In this document: piece after piece, positions 26,771-35,460 of the stretch
Layout of the letters: the number at the start of each line of letters is the position of its first letter
Numbering within the stretch: the first letter of the stretch is position 1
Assembly (NCBI RefSeq): GCF_001708185.1
Contig: NZ_MDDN01000015.1
Coordinates: 26,953 to 90,952, forward strand
Length of the DNA: 64,000 bases
Source: Lysinibacillus xylanilyticus
GTDB taxonomy: Bacteria; Bacillota; Bacilli; Bacillales_A; Planococcaceae
Reading direction: 5' to 3'
The notes under the pieces: generated by a model
Database searches by the model: none
What the model saw: the letters and a program-made list of their open reading frames with translations, nothing else
What the model was told of the DNA's origin: nothing
Translations under genes and position numbers: made by a program

Positions 26771-26837
26771 CAACTAACGAGTGCTTTACTTGAAGAACAA
26801 TGAGTTGCATATGCAGCTCTTTTTTTCTTTATTGAAC
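26771..26837 (+). repeat. Cassette tail module with terminator
   Basis: CAACTAACGAGTGCTTTACTTGAAG-type flank, the hairpin GAGTTGCATATGCAGCTC (26802-26819) with TTTTTTT, then TATTGAACGGAGCAGGATAG. It is the same module as at 36868-36955. It ends the 26491 gene transcript. Confidence 0.8.
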
Positions 26838-27230
26838 GGAGCAGGATAGTTGTGCGAAATGTTCCTAGCTCAAATGGAGAATGGTCACATTACTCTGGTA
26901 AAGCTAGGCAGTTCCTTCGAAGAATCAAATGAAGAGGTAACGCTCAGAAGGGTTCTCTCTTAGTCGAATAGCACTGAATTTAGTAAGAATGAAAGTGTTA
27001 TAAGCTCGGCGAAAAGGCGTGAGAATTTACCGTAACAGTTCGGCTGACGAAAGCCTACCCGCGGGGGTGGTGTAAATCATGATGCTTGAGTTGAATGAAT
27101 ATGGTGAGAATGCGAATAAACCTAAAAGAAAGGGTTAAGCTGACGAACTTCTGAATGTACGGGTCTATAACTGCGATACAGAGGAAATTATCCTTGAAAA
27201 CGAAAATGTAACGTTGATATTAGAGTAAAC
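26838..27230 (+). ncRNA. Possible 5' fragment of a group II intron RNA
   Basis: The stretch begins GTTGTGCGAAATG, resembling the GUGCG start of group II introns. It is non-coding, richer in G+C and full of short complementary segments: CCTAGC/GCTAGG near 26853 and 26902, and GAAAAGGCGTGAG and CTGACGAAAGCC near 27020. The order of motifs recalls domain I of group II introns. No maturase or domain V is present, so it would be a truncated remnant. A similar GTGCGAAATGGTCC at 30674 without this sequence is a caution. Confidence 0.35.
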
Positions 27231-27237
27231 TTTATTA

Positions 27238-27355
27238 AACTCCCATGAAAGAACTTAATCATCTTTCATTTTCTGTGGTGTAACGTTGATTTTACGCGAC
27301 ATGGATGGCTAACGGGGTGCTTTACTTGAAGATCATTGAGCAAACTGTGCAGGTT
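27238..27355 (+). repeat. Cassette-type intergenic repeat, copy 3
   Basis: Core with a poorly paired hairpin B (TGTAACGT/ACGCGACA), then ATGGATGGCTAACGGGGTGC and TTTACTTGAAGATCATTGAG. The terminator stem is deleted and the sequence passes straight into GTGCAGGTTAG. Confidence 0.9.
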
Positions 27356-27393
27356 AGTGAAATATCATAGGTGTATCAATAGTGGGAATTAAT

Positions 27394-27711
27394 GTGACAA
27401 ATATTCCGTATTCCGTTTGGATTGAAGCTGAACAGTGGGAACAGTTATGGAATGAAGATGATGATAATACTGACGTGGTCGTAAGGTTTGAGGATGGTTC
27501 CGAGTGGATGGCAACCTTCTTTACTTATCAAAATATTTTTAGCATGGCAAAGAAAAATGAGGAAACAGGAGAATGTTTAAGAGGTAGTTATTTTTGGGCA
27601 AGTGAAATGATTTTGGTGAGGAAAATCACTCGAATTGATATTGAAGTGGTTATAAAAAACTTGTTAGTTGATGGTACTTTTGAAAGTGTATTTAAGTTAT
27701 GTGAAGATTAG
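27394..27711 (+). CDS. Small soluble protein of unknown function (intact copy)
   Basis: A 105-residue acidic protein starting at GTG 27394 behind AGTGGGA; an in-frame GTG at 27382 overlaps that site. Segments TNIPYSVWIEAEQWEQLWNE and SYFWASEMILVRKI suggest a compact alpha/beta domain. No family recognised. A frameshifted duplicate lies 1.4 kb upstream. Copy 3 of the repeat precedes it and a short tail (CAAACGGTGCAGATTAGTGA) follows. Confidence 0.65.
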   Translation: MTNIPYSVWIEAEQWEQLWNEDDDNTDVVVRFEDGSEWMATFFTYQNIFSMAKKNEETGECLRGSYFWASEMILVRKITRIDIEVVIKNLLVDGTFESVFKLCED

Positions 27712-27819
27712 CTTGTTGTACAAACGGTGCAGATTAGTGAAAGAAGGCGTTTCTTATAATTGATGTAAAATCAAAGTTTTTGTATGGCTTTAATTTTGTT
27801 AAGTAAGGGGAGTTATGAT

Positions 27820-28077
27820 GTGAAGAAGCTTTGGAGTAAATTCGAGAAATGGCTGGAATTAAATTGTCAAGAGATAGTAGACAGTTTTAATGAACCAGCT
27901 GCTAAAGCTGAAATTACAAAGGCTGAACAGAAGATGGGAGTTACGTTTCCCAATAGTTTGAAGGAATTATTGCTCATACATAACGGGCAACGAAATGAAT
28001 GGGGAGAGCTATATGCTTCTTATGATAAAAGGAGTATTTTGTTTGTTTTGGATCTAAGAAGGTATATAACGATGTAA
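27820..28077 (+). pseudogene. SMI1/KNR4 (SUKH) family protein, C-terminally truncated
   Basis: GTG 27820 behind AAGGGGAG starts an 85-residue product. Residues KFEKWLELN, EQKMGVTFPNSLKELLLIHN and GQRNEWGELYAS are the N-terminal half of the SMI1/KNR4 fold, which serves as an immunity domain against polymorphic toxins. The family normally runs to 150-200 residues, and here the sequence diverges after GELYAS and stops. Probably a remnant. It is duplicated in more decayed form at 26261. Confidence 0.65.
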
Positions 28078-28123
28078 TTACTCCATCCTAAATAGGCACA
28101 TTATTCATAGGATGGTGGTAATT

Positions 28124-29578
28124 TTGAAGTTCTTAAAAATAATCACTTGTTTTTTGATAGTTATTTTTTTAGTTATTGTAAATTTGATTGGTCATGAAGG
28201 AATCGCTTCAGATCGTGAAATTACGCTAAAAGAGGCCATCCAACTTGGATTAGATAGGGCGAAAAAATGGGATGAAAATGCATATTTAGTAATGTTAACA
28301 AGTGTTGATGAAGACATGGGAGGAACAAGGGGAGCAACAGGGAAACGATATAAATGGACTTTGAGTTTTGAGACTACAAGTACCGATAAACAATTATTTA
28401 TATTTATTTCAAAAGGAGAAATAAGTGGAATTCATGAGGGGAAGGGACCTAGTTCTGGAGCAATAAAATTAGATGATATTAATTTTGACAGTCCTTATTT
28501 ATTGAAAATCGCAAAGGAAAAATATGATTTACAAAAAGGGGTGGATTGGGCGACAGGATATCATTTTACACTTGATAGTATCGATGGTACGCCCATTCTA
28601 AAAGTGTTTGGAAATGATCGAGATAGCCGTTTTACTTCAATTTCATTCAATGCCCAAAATGGAGATGTGGTTAGTGCTAATCATAAATTACCATACGGTG
28701 GAGGATTAATATCCAAACGTATTGGCACCGAAAACCTAACAAAAAAAGGGATGGCGATTATGGGGGTTATCGCTGGAAACAACAATTTAGTGGTTTGGGG
28801 AGACAAAAAGCCAACACAATTTAGTACAACCAAGCAACCTTTTATTGAATGGAGCCATAACAATGGAGAAACATGGACAGAACTCCATGCTAATAATTAT
28901 GTAACACACGCGTGGTTTGATATGAACGATCAATTATATGTAGCTACGGAAAAAGAATTATGGGCAGGTACTACATCAAAAAGTAAAGGTACGAAAATCC
29001 TTTCATTAGACCAATCAATCGAGAAAATCGATTATTCAACCAACAACCATGTAGCTGTGCTATCAAATGGAAAAGTTTATTGTACGACCAATCAAGGAGA
29101 GAGATGGGAACAAGCTATAGTACCTAAACCATTATATGTGGTTCAAATCTCGGATAATGGTGACTTGGTAGGACTCACAGAAGAAAGGAAGATTCTTCAA
29201 AAGACCAATGACGAGTGGACCGAGATAACTATGCCGAATAGTAATGATGAACCTCTAGATTTGAAAGTGATTAATAATAGACTAATTATTACGACACAAA
29301 GTGGAATTTGGATCCGAGATCTTCAAGAGGGAAATTGGAGAAAAATTAAAGTTGATGAAGAGGTAGTTAAATTCATTAAAAAAGGAAAGAAATTATTCGG
29401 ATACACACATAGAGGTGAAGCTATTTATTCCATCAACACGAAAGACGAAAGAAAACCTGAAAAAGTGTTTGATGCGGTGGATTTCGTCGTTTTGGATGTC
29501 GATATCATGGGAGATACGTTATGGATTGCAACTATACCAAATTATTCGTGGGAAGAAATGGAGATACCGCAGACATGA
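28124..29578 (+). CDS. Secreted or anchored beta-propeller-like protein
   Basis: About 484 residues with an N-terminal hydrophobic segment (FLKIITCFLIVIFLVIVNLI) acting as signal or anchor. Residues 40-200 look like an alpha/beta domain (LKEAIQLGLDRAKKW). The C-terminal 280 residues contain repeated W-S-x-N-x-G-x-T-W-like strands (WSHNNGETWTEL, CTTNQGERWEQA), as in BNR/sortilin-like propellers. TTG 28124 suits the GGATGGTGG site; ATG 28112 is the alternative. Function unknown; the product probably sits outside the cell. Confidence 0.65.
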   Translation: MKFLKIITCFLIVIFLVIVNLIGHEGIASDREITLKEAIQLGLDRAKKWDENAYLVMLTSVDEDMGGTRGATGKRYKWTLSFETTSTDKQLFIFISKGEISGIHEGKGPSSGAIKLDDINFDSPYLLKIAKEKYDLQKGVDWATGYHFTLDSIDGTPILKVFGNDRDSRFTSISFNAQNGDVVSANHKLPYGGGLISKRIGTENLTKKGMAIMGVIAGNNNLVVWGDKKPTQFSTTKQPFIEWSHNNGETWTELHANNYVTHAWFDMNDQLYVATEKELWAGTTSKSKGTKILSLDQSIEKIDYSTNNHVAVLSNGKVYCTTNQGERWEQAIVPKPLYVVQISDNGDLVGLTEERKILQKTNDEWTEITMPNSNDEPLDLKVINNRLIITTQSGIWIRDLQEGNWRKIKVDEEVVKFIKKGKKLFGYTHRGEAIYSINTKDERKPEKVFDAVDFVVLDVDIMGDTLWIATIPNYSWEEMEIPQT

Positions 29579-29631
29579 TAAAAATTTGAAGTGTATATCC
29601 ATGAAAAAGATGTATTGTGAAACACTTAAGC

Positions 29632-29710
29632 TAACGAGGGTTTTACTTCAATAAGGAGTAGAGCATTTTTCGTTTGACTAACTGGGCAGTATAGTTCAAT
29701 AAGAATAATT
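29632..29710 (+). repeat. Cassette tail module (variant with TTTTACTTCAATAAGG)
   Basis: AGCTAACGAGGGTTTTACTT, then CAATAAGGAGTAGAGC with a T-rich stretch, GACTAACTGGGCAGTATAGT and TCAATAAG. It stands between the 28124 gene and the DUF2750 gene. Confidence 0.7.
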
Positions 29711-29750
29711 AAATGATATTGTTGAAGTATTAATTAAAGGGAGAAGTAAA

Positions 29751-30116
29751 ATGTCATTTGATTTAACAATAAATTCTAAAAGAAGATATGAAAAATTTAT
29801 CGAAAGAGTTTCGAAGAGTAAATTGGTTTGGGGTTTGACGAATGAAAAAGGTTGGTGTGTATGTGAATCAAATGAATATGAAGACACTGATGTAATGCCA
29901 TTTTGGTCAGATGAAGCGTATGCACGCCAATGTGCGATAGAGGGTTGGTCAAATTATCATCCAACTCCCATACCATTAGAAGAATTTATGAATAGCTGGC
30001 TTTATGGAATGAATGAAGATGGTTTATTAGTAGGCGTTAACTGGAATGCAAAGTTAATTGGCTTAGAAATAGAACCTGCTGAATTATTTAGTGAAATAGA
30101 ACGTAAGATCAGTTAG
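29751..30116 (+). CDS. DUF2750 family protein
   Basis: A 121-residue soluble protein. The order KLVWGLTNEKGWCVCES, then VMPFWSDEAYARQCAIEGW, IPLEEF and GLLVGVNW is the DUF2750 signature. Members are stand-alone proteins of unknown function, often in accessory regions. ATG 29751 follows AAAGGGAG. Cassette modules lie on both sides (29632-29710 and 30138-30240). Confidence 0.8.
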   Translation: MSFDLTINSKRRYEKFIERVSKSKLVWGLTNEKGWCVCESNEYEDTDVMPFWSDEAYARQCAIEGWSNYHPTPIPLEEFMNSWLYGMNEDGLLVGVNWNAKLIGLEIEPAELFSEIERKIS

Positions 30117-30137
30117 AAATAATTGTTCCATATGCAA

Positions 30138-30240
30138 CAGGGTGCTTTACTTGAAGAATATTGAGCTGTTTAGACAGCTCACTTTTTCATTGTGCTAACG
30201 GTGCAAGTGACTTGAAGAAGGTAAACAGGTTTATTACGTG
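30138..30240 (+). repeat. Cassette tail module with terminator
   Basis: CAGGGTGCTTTACTTGAAG, the perfect hairpin TGAGCTGTTTAGACAGCTCA (30162-30181), CTTTTTC, then TTGTGCTAACGGTGCAAG. It is nearly identical to the module at 34233-34320. Confidence 0.85.
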
Positions 30241-30281
30241 AAATTATGTCTTATACAAGACGGCTTTAGGGTGTGATTAAA

Positions 30282-30629
30282 ATGGATTGTAGACTTTTGG
30301 AAATATTTGTTGGGTGGGAAGATAAGTTAGGTGATGACGAGTGGTATTTTAGTAATTCTTTCGAATCAATTTACAAAGGAATGTCTTCAGAAGAAGCCTT
30401 TAACTACATTCCGAATGTGATTGAGGTGTTATTTAAATTGGACGATGACTATTTGATATGGGAAACCCTTCACTTTTTAATGCAACTGTATAGTATTGCG
30501 GATACCACACAGATACATCCATTCCTCGAAAGAAATTGGTCTCCATTAAAACAACATCTTATGATATATGAAGAATCTTATGCTAGTCCATTTAAAGAAC
30601 TAACGAGACAGCTAAGAATAAAAGAATGA
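30282..30629 (+). CDS. Small acidic protein, possible immunity protein
   Basis: A 115-residue soluble helical protein (NSFESIYKGMSSEEAFNYIP; LIWETLHFLMQLYSIADTTQ). ATG 30282 is 8 bases after AGGGTG; an in-frame GTG at 30273 overlaps it. No family firmly recognised. Size, acidity and the company of SMI1 and DUF2750 genes recall immunity proteins, but no toxin gene is next to it. Confidence 0.55.
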   Translation: MDCRLLEIFVGWEDKLGDDEWYFSNSFESIYKGMSSEEAFNYIPNVIEVLFKLDDDYLIWETLHFLMQLYSIADTTQIHPFLERNWSPLKQHLMIYEESYASPFKELTRQLRIKE

Positions 30630-30649
30630 GATTCCGTTCCAACCTTGTT

Positions 30650-30765
30650 TAACTAACGGTGCAGTATAGCTGTGCGAAATGGTCCGATAAGGAGTAGAGC
30701 CTTTTTCTATTTAAACTAAATGCGCAGTTTAAGTGAATTAGGAAAAAATTACATATATATAATAA
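30650..30765 (+). repeat. Cassette tail module (variant)
   Basis: TTTAACTAACGGTGCAGTAT, AGCTGTGCGAAATGGTCC, GATAAGGAGTAGAGCCTTTT, then TTAAACTAAATGCGCAGTTT and AAGTGAATTAGG. It combines pieces of several other modules. The remaining sequence up to 30920 shows no gene. Confidence 0.65.
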
Positions 30766-30920
30766 AGCAATACATTGTTAAGATTTGATAGGGCAAGTAT
30801 TCTATGAAGAATTTAGAACGAAGGCGTTTCTCAATAAATGAAGACGTTTTATTACTAACCAAACAGTTTAATAGAAGAAGGATAATTGAAATTGAAAAAT
30901 AAGGGAAATGTTTTGATTTT

Positions 30921-31160
30921 ATGTGGGGATGGGGAGAGATTCTTTCAGGTTCTATTGCAATAATTATATTGATATATGGAATCTTTTACTCGAAGGAATA
31001 CCACGATAAGTATAGAAAAGGGCCGATTTCGGGAGGTGGGACTTTATTAGGTGAGCTATTTGCTGCTGTTTTACAATTTAGTCCCTACTATGTTCAGAAA
31101 GTATTCTTTATTTTATCAGGAATTTTTATATTGGTTTGTATTTATATATCGAAAATGTAA
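30921..31160 (+). CDS. Small two-helix membrane protein
   Basis: A 79-residue protein with helices SGSIAIIILIYGIFY and VFFILSGIFILVCIYI and a glycine-rich loop (GPISGGGTLLGELFAA). The ribosome binding site AAGGGA is rather distant. Unknown family. Confidence 0.5.
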   Translation: MWGWGEILSGSIAIIILIYGIFYSKEYHDKYRKGPISGGGTLLGELFAAVLQFSPYYVQKVFFILSGIFILVCIYISKM

Positions 31161-31230
31161 GAATAAATGATTCTGTAATTAGAAGTAAAAATGAATTATA
31201 AATAAATCTTGAGTTATTTGGAGTTAGAAA

Positions 31231-31375
31231 ATGAAAAAAATAAAGAAAGCAACAGGACGGCTTTTTTAAAGAGATGGTAGGAGAGCTTATCAGTTCAATC
31301 TTAATTGAAGTGGCTTGGAACATTTTAATGTTTATTCCCAAAATGATTATTCGTTTAATAAAGAACATCTGGTGA
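31231..31375 (+). pseudogene. Small amphipathic membrane protein with frameshift at a T run
   Basis: ATG 31231 starts MKKIKKATGRLF and stops at once. One base out of phase the sequence continues from 31274: MVGELISSILIEVAWNILMF, then IPKMIIRLIKNIW, to TGA 31375. The join is CTTTTTTAAAG, a typical slippage site. Either the gene is broken, or the 33-residue second part is used alone. Short proteins with a final RMI-x-RLIKNIW stretch occur in Bacillus, from memory. Confidence 0.45.
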
Positions 31376-31530
31376 ATTAGTTACTGTTGGGGATTTAAGA
31401 TAATAAGAAATTTGGAAATCTTCCCAAACCACACGCTTTGGGACATTTTTAAATTAACGAACGAGTGAAAAAACTATATTCCATTTAAATGATATAATGG
31501 AGAAAATAGGTGGTCTAAAGGGGAATGATT

Positions 31531-31716
31531 ATGGAAAGTTTATATTTAATAATCGTTATACTTTTAATAGTTTTATTCTTTATTTCCTTTGCTCTTTTTA
31601 TTAGACGATTAATAATAAATTCTTCAATTAAAGCTAATAATTTGAGTGATTTAGAGGAAAAGATGGATAGGCTAATTGAGCAGAACGAAAAGCTTCTTTT
31701 GTTATTAAAAAAATAG
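31531..31716 (+). CDS. Small membrane protein, DUF4083-like
   Basis: A 61-residue protein: an N-terminal helix (LIIVILLIVLFFISFALFIR) followed by a charged coiled coil (LEEKMDRLIEQNEKLLLLLK). This two-part build matches DUF4083-type small proteins of Bacillus. ATG 31531 is about 7 bases from AAAGGGG; the in-frame ATG at 31525 is too close. Confidence 0.55.
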   Translation: MESLYLIIVILLIVLFFISFALFIRRLIINSSIKANNLSDLEEKMDRLIEQNEKLLLLLKK

Positions 31717-31809
31717 TTAAATTAGAATTAGTAAGGTGAAAAATAATTTTTTTAGTTATACAAATACATACAAAAAAACGTTCTCAAACGCAAGCTTGGT
31801 AACATTTCA

Positions 31810-31853
31810 AACAGCGACAAACTCTGTTAAATCAGTGTTTGTCGCTGTTTTTT
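31810..31853. terminator. Rho-independent terminator
   Basis: AACAGCGACAAAC pairs with GTTTGTCGCTGTT, then TTTT. Located behind the small membrane protein genes. Confidence 0.85.
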
Positions 31854-32038
31854 ATAGAAAATAACACTCTGAGACGCTGCGAAAAATAATTTTAAAGAAG
31901 ACTGTTCGATCCACTTGTTCTGAATGGCGATAACATATAAAAGAATCTCAATGAAATGTACCCAAAGGACGCTTGGGATCTATCCGTACTTCAAGTGTTG
32001 CCATAGTTTAGTTAAACAGATTGAAACCGTACAATCTT

Positions 32039-32467
32039 TTACTTTTTCTTTATGAAAATTTGCAAATGTGGTGGAAGTTCAAATGTTTCCAGGTGCTTAA
32101 AATTTTTAAGCTTACTTTCATTTGGAGCTATTGAAAATGTTAGTTGGTCTCTACCTACTGGGTTATGTGCACCCAAAACTGGAGTGACTTCGAGGGTTAC
32201 TGAAAACTGAAAAGCGTCATCAATTCTTTCCATATTTAAAATTTTTATTTGATACGGATACACCAAAGGACTTTCCGTAAGATAATCGGAATAGTAATTA
32301 GAAACTGCTTCTTGGATGTTTGGTAATAGTAGTGAAAAAAACATGTCCATTATGTGTTCTTCTTTAGATTCTTTAACAGGCTGATAATAATCTGATTCAG
32401 CATAAGTTAATGTTGTAGATATTAGAAATAGCAGTAAAAAAGAAGGAGTTATAATTTTTTTCTTCAC
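32039..32467 (-). CDS. Secreted DUF3888 family protein
   Basis: A 142-residue protein with a cleavable signal peptide (FLLLFLISTTLTYAES). The mature part follows the DUF3888 pattern: MDMFFSLLLPNIQEAVSNYY, YPYQIKIL, EVTPVLGAHNPVGRDQLTF and FKHLETFELPP. The role of this Bacillus family is unknown. A paralogue of lower similarity lies at 43802-44218 on the same strand. CTTCCACTT complements a GGAAGTGG site ahead of the start. Confidence 0.8.
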   Translation of the reverse strand: MKKKIITPSFLLLFLISTTLTYAESDYYQPVKESKEEHIMDMFFSLLLPNIQEAVSNYYSDYLTESPLVYPYQIKILNMERIDDAFQFSVTLEVTPVLGAHNPVGRDQLTFSIAPNESKLKNFKHLETFELPPHLQIFIKKK

Positions 32468-32850
32468 TTTTCCACTTCCTTTTTAATGTTTATTTTGTAC
32501 GTAAAAGATTTACTTATGTCAGTCAAATATTTCATTACAACATGTATTAATTAAAATCAAAGTTTGTATAATTAATACAGCTTATAATAAAATAACGTTC
32601 CCAAATGCAAGTTTTGGGACGAAACAAAACACTTAAAACGTTGTCATACCAATGTATTAAGTGTTTTTCTGTATTTCATTCTTATATACCTTTTTATGCA
32701 CTATCGTTTGAACTTAGATACAACAAAGCTTTCAATGCTGTTCAAAAGAAATTGCACTGAATCAGATTTTTAATAAAAACTTGCCTATACAGCGGATTCC
32801 TTGACGTTATAGAACAACCTTTTCTTTTAACATAGCCTTTTTCTTTATTC

Positions 32851-32929
32851 AACTCCCATGAAAGAACTTAATCATCTTTCATTTTTTGTGGTGAAGTGCT
32901 GATTTTGGTACTTCATGGATGGCTAACGG
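32851..32929 (+). repeat. Cassette-type intergenic repeat, copy 4
   Basis: Full core. Hairpin B is TGAAGTGC/GTACTTCA, still pairing through a G-T wobble, followed by ATGGATGGCTAACGG. It precedes the PadR gene. Confidence 0.9.
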
Positions 32930-33075
32930 GGTCAATAGCGCTGTAATTGGGTAGTTTTTTTCTTGTGAAGCTATCGCCGCAGGTTAATGAAACAGGAAAT
33001 AATGATCTTTATAAATTTATACCTTGTATTATAGAGTACCATGTATTATATTTTGTATATAGGGAGGTGCAAATT

Positions 33076-33408
33076 TTGGAAATTAACAAAGAGGTTCTTA
33101 AAGGGCATATAGATACTCTGATTTTATCCCTATTACACAAAAAAGATATGTATGGGTATGAGCTGGCTAAGTTTGTTAGAGATAGAAGTGAGGAACAGTT
33201 CGAAATAAAAGAAGGTACACTCTATCTCTCTTTGAAAAGATTAGAAAAAAACGCTTGGGTTGAATCATACTGGGGAGATGAACAAGGACCAGGGGGAAGA
33301 AGAAAATATTATAAACTTACCCCACTTGGAAAAGAGTGTTTCGAAGAAAAGCGTTCAGAGTGGCGTTTTGTAAAAAAAATAATGGATTCTTTTTTAGAGG
33401 GGGAGTAG
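33076..33408 (+). CDS. PadR-family transcriptional regulator
   Basis: A 110-residue winged-helix protein: LKGHIDTLILSLLHKKDMYG, EIKEGTLYLSLKRLEK (recognition helix) and GGRRKYYKLTPLGKE (wing), the standard PadR domain without a long C-terminal dimer domain. TTG 33076 follows GGGAGGTG with correct spacing. It is co-transcribed with the membrane partner 3 bases downstream, a common pairing in which the partner controls or responds with the regulator. Confidence 0.88.
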   Translation: MEINKEVLKGHIDTLILSLLHKKDMYGYELAKFVRDRSEEQFEIKEGTLYLSLKRLEKNAWVESYWGDEQGPGGRRKYYKLTPLGKECFEEKRSEWRFVKKIMDSFLEGE

Positions 33409-33411
33409 AAA

Positions 33412-34158
33412 TTGAAACAAATTGATGCTTTTATAGATTCCGTTTATCAAAAATTCGATGGCAATAAAGACGAGATAAAAGAATTAAAAGTAGAAATGAA
33501 GAACCATTTAATTGAAGCTGTACACGAATTAAAATTAGAAGGTAAGTCAGAAACGGAAGCAGTTAGGATTGCAATTGAACGTTTCGGTGGAGAAAAAGAA
33601 ATCCGTACAGTGATTGGTCAATTATTTGTCATGCAAAAGCAATTTACAAGGTGGCTCCTTTATTTTGCAATATTTTTTCTTGCTTTGAGCCTTCTTACTT
33701 TTGGTATCATTATGTCAATTGAAAAAAGCAATCAGAATGAACGGCATAAAATAAATAATGATATATCTATAATTTTAAGCGATGTTAGTAGTGTCATTTC
33801 AAAGGATAAGCAAGATAAAATTCAGTCTTTAATTCAAAGCACGAATCAGGTTTCAAAAGTTGAGGTTTTCAATATAAAAAATAAAATAGACATATTTAAT
33901 TATATTGATACAGCTAAACCTGAGTTTCAGTACGAAAGGGAAATATGGGCACCCGAAATTAGATTTATTGACCTATACCGAGAAGGTAATGGGGATGATA
34001 AGTGGTTTATCTATATTACTTATAGGAGTATTGATAATTTAGCTGTTTTATCACTATTATTGGGTATCGCTTTCTCTCTTCCTTTATTTTCAATATGGGG
34101 AATTATAAAGGTTTATCAAAAAAGGAGCTTAATATTTAAATCTTTAAAGTCCTTGTAG
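33412..34158 (+). CDS. Permease-prefix-domain membrane protein, PadR partner
   Basis: A 248-residue protein starting at TTG 33412. Residues 1-70 (YQKFDGNKDEIKELKVEMKN, SETEAVRIAIERFGGEKEIR) form the permease prefix domain 1 / DUF1700-like helical domain typical of PadR partners. Two membrane helices (about 80-100 and 215-235) flank an extracytoplasmic domain. It probably acts as a membrane sensor or antagonist of the PadR protein; no mechanism can be read from the sequence. The stop lies 1 base before repeat copy 5. Confidence 0.75.
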   Translation: MKQIDAFIDSVYQKFDGNKDEIKELKVEMKNHLIEAVHELKLEGKSETEAVRIAIERFGGEKEIRTVIGQLFVMQKQFTRWLLYFAIFFLALSLLTFGIIMSIEKSNQNERHKINNDISIILSDVSSVISKDKQDKIQSLIQSTNQVSKVEVFNIKNKIDIFNYIDTAKPEFQYEREIWAPEIRFIDLYREGNGDDKWFIYITYRSIDNLAVLSLLLGIAFSLPLFSIWGIIKVYQKRSLIFKSLKSL

Positions 34159-34325
34159 AACTCCCATGAAAGAACTTAATCATCTTTCATTTTCTGTGAT
34201 GTAGCGCTGGTTTTTGCGCTACACTGATGGCTAACGGGGTGCTTTACTTGAAGATCAGTGAGCTGTTTAGACAGCTCACTTTTCTCATTGTGCTAACGGC
34301 GCAAGTTAGTTCAATAAGAGTAGAG
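34159..34325 (+). repeat. Cassette-type intergenic repeat, copy 5, composite and most complete
   Basis: Core with hairpin B arms TGTAGCGC/GCGCTACA (34159-34237), then GTGCTTTACTTGAAG, terminator hairpin TGAGCTGTTTAGACAGCTCA (34259-34278), TTGTGCTAACGGCGCAAG and TTAGTTCAATAAG. It shows the full order of the modules. It serves as terminator for the PadR pair. Confidence 0.92.
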
Positions 34326-34356
34326 TATTTTTATGTCACATTTGACACAAAAAGCG

Positions 34357-34386
34357 TAAAAAAGAGCATCTAAATTCGATGCTCTA
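34357..34386 (-). terminator. Terminator for minus-strand genes
   Basis: AGAGCATC pairs with GATGCTCT around 7 bases; on the minus strand TTTTTT follows. Confidence 0.7.
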
Positions 34387-34448
34387 ATAAAACCAGCACA
34401 TTTATTTAATATTCGTATCTCGGAACAACAGACAAATTAAGAGTTGAC

Positions 34449-34740
34449 CTATAAATTAGGAACAACTCTATTTTTTACGAAAAAAAGAACATACCATATG
34501 ATAACGCAAGTATTGAGTCTTTTCATGCGACATAAAAAAAGAGTTTTCTTCTGGGGAATTGGTGTTCGTCCGATATTTTTCCAAGCATTTACTGCTCCTG
34601 AAAAATAATATGTAACTGGTAAAAAAGTAATTGTACTTAGAAGCATGTAAACCCAAGAGCGCTTAACTATTGCAAATATTAAAATTAGAATTGAGTCAAA
34701 AAATGAAGCACTTCAAAAGTAATAGCATTCCTTCCATCAC
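34449..34740 (-). pseudogene. Decayed membrane protein gene
   Basis: The minus strand has pieces of one protein in two frames: MEGMLLLLK near 34740, then FFDSILILIFAIVKRSW and LLSTITFLPVTYYFSGAVNA, ending near 34449. The frame is broken near 34712 and probably again near 34560. Three hydrophobic segments remain. Family not identified. Confidence 0.45.
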
Positions 34741-34836
34741 GTTTCCTCCTGAAAAGACCCGAATCTCATTAATTAAGTGAGTTCCAGTCTTTTTTGTAGC
34801 TTTGAAACTAAGCCGTACTTCAGTAAATCGAATTTT

Positions 34837-35280
34837 TTATTCTATATTCAAATCGAAAACATAAGTTGATTTTCCTTCATTCCATTTTGCAACAACTTCG
34901 TAAATATAATATCCTTTTTCCGTTGGAAGGGTTATTTCGTTATTTTGAATTTCAAAATTATCAATTGTACCATTTTCATTCTCCTGATATACAATTATTG
35001 AAGATGGGTTTTGATCAATTTCAATTTTTATTTTGTCTCCTTTTTCAACAGTTAATGTTTCAAATTCTTCTGCTAAGCCATATGTATCGGATGGACTAAT
35101 TTTTCGAGCTTCAAAGTCATCATCTTTCCATTCGAATTCGCCAATCATCATCGGGTAACCTTCATGATCTACAATAACTTTTCCCTCTGGTTGTCCAACA
35201 GAATCGGACTGTGATGAAGGTATTCCGTTACAACCAGCTATAATCATCACAATGAACATTAAATATAACAAATTTTTCAT
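34837..35280 (-). CDS. Lipoprotein of unknown function
   Basis: A 147-residue protein with a lipoprotein signal (LLYLMFIVMIIAGC, lipid Cys at about residue 17). The mature part is acidic and beta-rich, ending KGYYIYEVVAKWNEGKSTYV, which looks like an immunoglobulin-like strand pair. ATG 35280 follows AGGAGGATATTCA. Probably exposed on the outer face of the membrane. Confidence 0.7.
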   Translation of the reverse strand: MKNLLYLMFIVMIIAGCNGIPSSQSDSVGQPEGKVIVDHEGYPMMIGEFEWKDDDFEARKISPSDTYGLAEEFETLTVEKGDKIKIEIDQNPSSIIVYQENENGTIDNFEIQNNEITLPTEKGYYIYEVVAKWNEGKSTYVFDLNIE

Positions 35281-35460
35281 TGAATATCCTCCTCTTAATA
35301 TCAATTATTTTATAATAAATACTTATTTTAACATATTTTTATTATTTTATACAAAGGCATTCAATATTACCATAATTAGTGTTGTGGTTAATCTACAACC
35401 AAGGAGTAACCTAAAGACATAAGCAGGAGCAAAGACATCTGGATACTGTTCTTTTTAGAA

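Noticed and set aside
29415..29654. 79-codon frame overlapping the end of the 28124 gene
   Set aside because: It is an out-of-frame shadow of that gene with no start signal.
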